A DNA stretch of 5,879 nucleotides from an uncultured Roseiflexaceae bacterium (lineage in GTDB: Bacteria; Chloroflexota; Chloroflexia; Chloroflexales; Roseiflexaceae), in assembly GCA_903932805.1 (NCBI GenBank), contig CAIZHO010000446.1, positions 1-5,879 of the forward strand, given 5' to 3'. Shown piece after piece: positions 5,622 to 5,879 of this stretch; position 1 is the stretch's first letter, and every line of letters starts with the position of its first letter. Below the pieces are notes generated by a model that saw nothing but the letters and a program-made list of their open reading frames with translations, was not told where the DNA came from and searched no databases. A program made the position numbers and the translations under genes.

Positions 5622-5879
5622 ATGCGCATCGCGGTTACCGGTGGGAGTGGGAGTGTGGGCAAGCACGTCATTGCGAAAGCGGTCGCCATGGGGCACAGCG
5701 TGCGCAATATTGACCGTGTACAAGCCCCAGAAGGGTCTATCCCCGCGGGAGTAGAATACGTCAATGCAGAGTTGTCGGACTATCAGTCCTTCTATGATGC
5801 CATTGACGGTTTCGATGTCTTGATACACTTGGCGGCTATCCCCGCTCCGGGTGGATACCCTGAGCATGTGGTGCACAAC
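5622..5879 (+). CDS. NAD-dependent epimerase/dehydratase-like SDR (3' end beyond window)
   Basis: The first 86 residues of an extended short-chain dehydrogenase/reductase; the frame stays open to the window edge. The N-terminus MRIAVTGGSGSVGKHV has the Rossmann dinucleotide loop TGxxGxxG (Thr6 to Gly13). Asp31 (VRNIDR) at the end of the second strand suggests preference for NAD over NADP. Asp65-Val-Leu-Ile-His-Leu-Ala-Ala (65-72) is the usual strand-4 segment of sugar-nucleotide epimerase-type SDRs, followed by IPAPGGYPEHVV. The catalytic Ser/Thr and YxxxK lie beyond the window. Next to uxuA, a uronate dehydrogenase (uronate to aldarolactone) or another sugar or sugar-acid oxidoreductase is plausible, but the fragment cannot separate these from a nucleotide-sugar epimerase. 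The 71-nt gap from uxuA is the largest gap between adjacent genes here, apart from the spacer before the CBM9-like gene, and holds the hairpin described above. Confidence 0.88.
   Translation, partial: MRIAVTGGSGSVGKHVIAKAVAMGHSVRNIDRVQAPEGSIPAGVEYVNAELSDYQSFYDAIDGFDVLIHLAAIPAPGGYPEHVVHN

Overview
The window is one strand of a bacterial carbohydrate-acid catabolic operon. All seven genes lie on the plus strand, packed tightly, with no RNA genes, mobile elements or CRISPR. Base composition is moderately GC-rich, Shine-Dalgarno sites are clear, and GTG starts occur. Gene content and protein style are reminiscent of Chloroflexota or a similar environmental, plant-polymer-degrading bacterium; this taxonomic guess is an inference with low confidence.

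Positions 1-2666 hold the 3' end of a peptide/oligosaccharide-type ABC importer: a truncated DppC/OppC-like permease, then a DppD/OppD-like and a DppF/OppF-like ATPase. Both ATPases have every nucleotide-binding motif and an intact four-cysteine C-terminal tail. The gene-to-gene gaps are 3 and 2 nt. Positions 2667-2748 are a short spacer dominated by a nested inverted repeat.

Positions 2749-5550 hold three enzyme or binding genes: a CBM9-like protein without an export signal, an aldose-1-epimerase-like (galactose mutarotase fold) protein starting inside the previous stop codon (ATGA), and a mannonate dehydratase (UxuA) that starts at GTG 4567, one base after the preceding stop. A 71-nt spacer (5551-5621) follows, with a strong hairpin whose left arm can alternatively pair with the ribosome binding site and start codon of the next gene. 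The last gene, from 5622, is the N-terminal part of an NAD-binding extended short-chain dehydrogenase/reductase and runs off the window.

Read together, the transporter probably imports an oligosaccharide or glycoside carrying uronic acid. The CBM9-like and mutarotase-like proteins would handle the sugar in the cytoplasm, and UxuA would convert D-mannonate to 2-keto-3-deoxygluconate. The SDR may be an oxidoreductase or epimerase of the same pathway. The gene families are well supported; the substrate is inferred from context. The most interesting non-coding signal is the pair of mutually exclusive RNA structures at 5562-5627.
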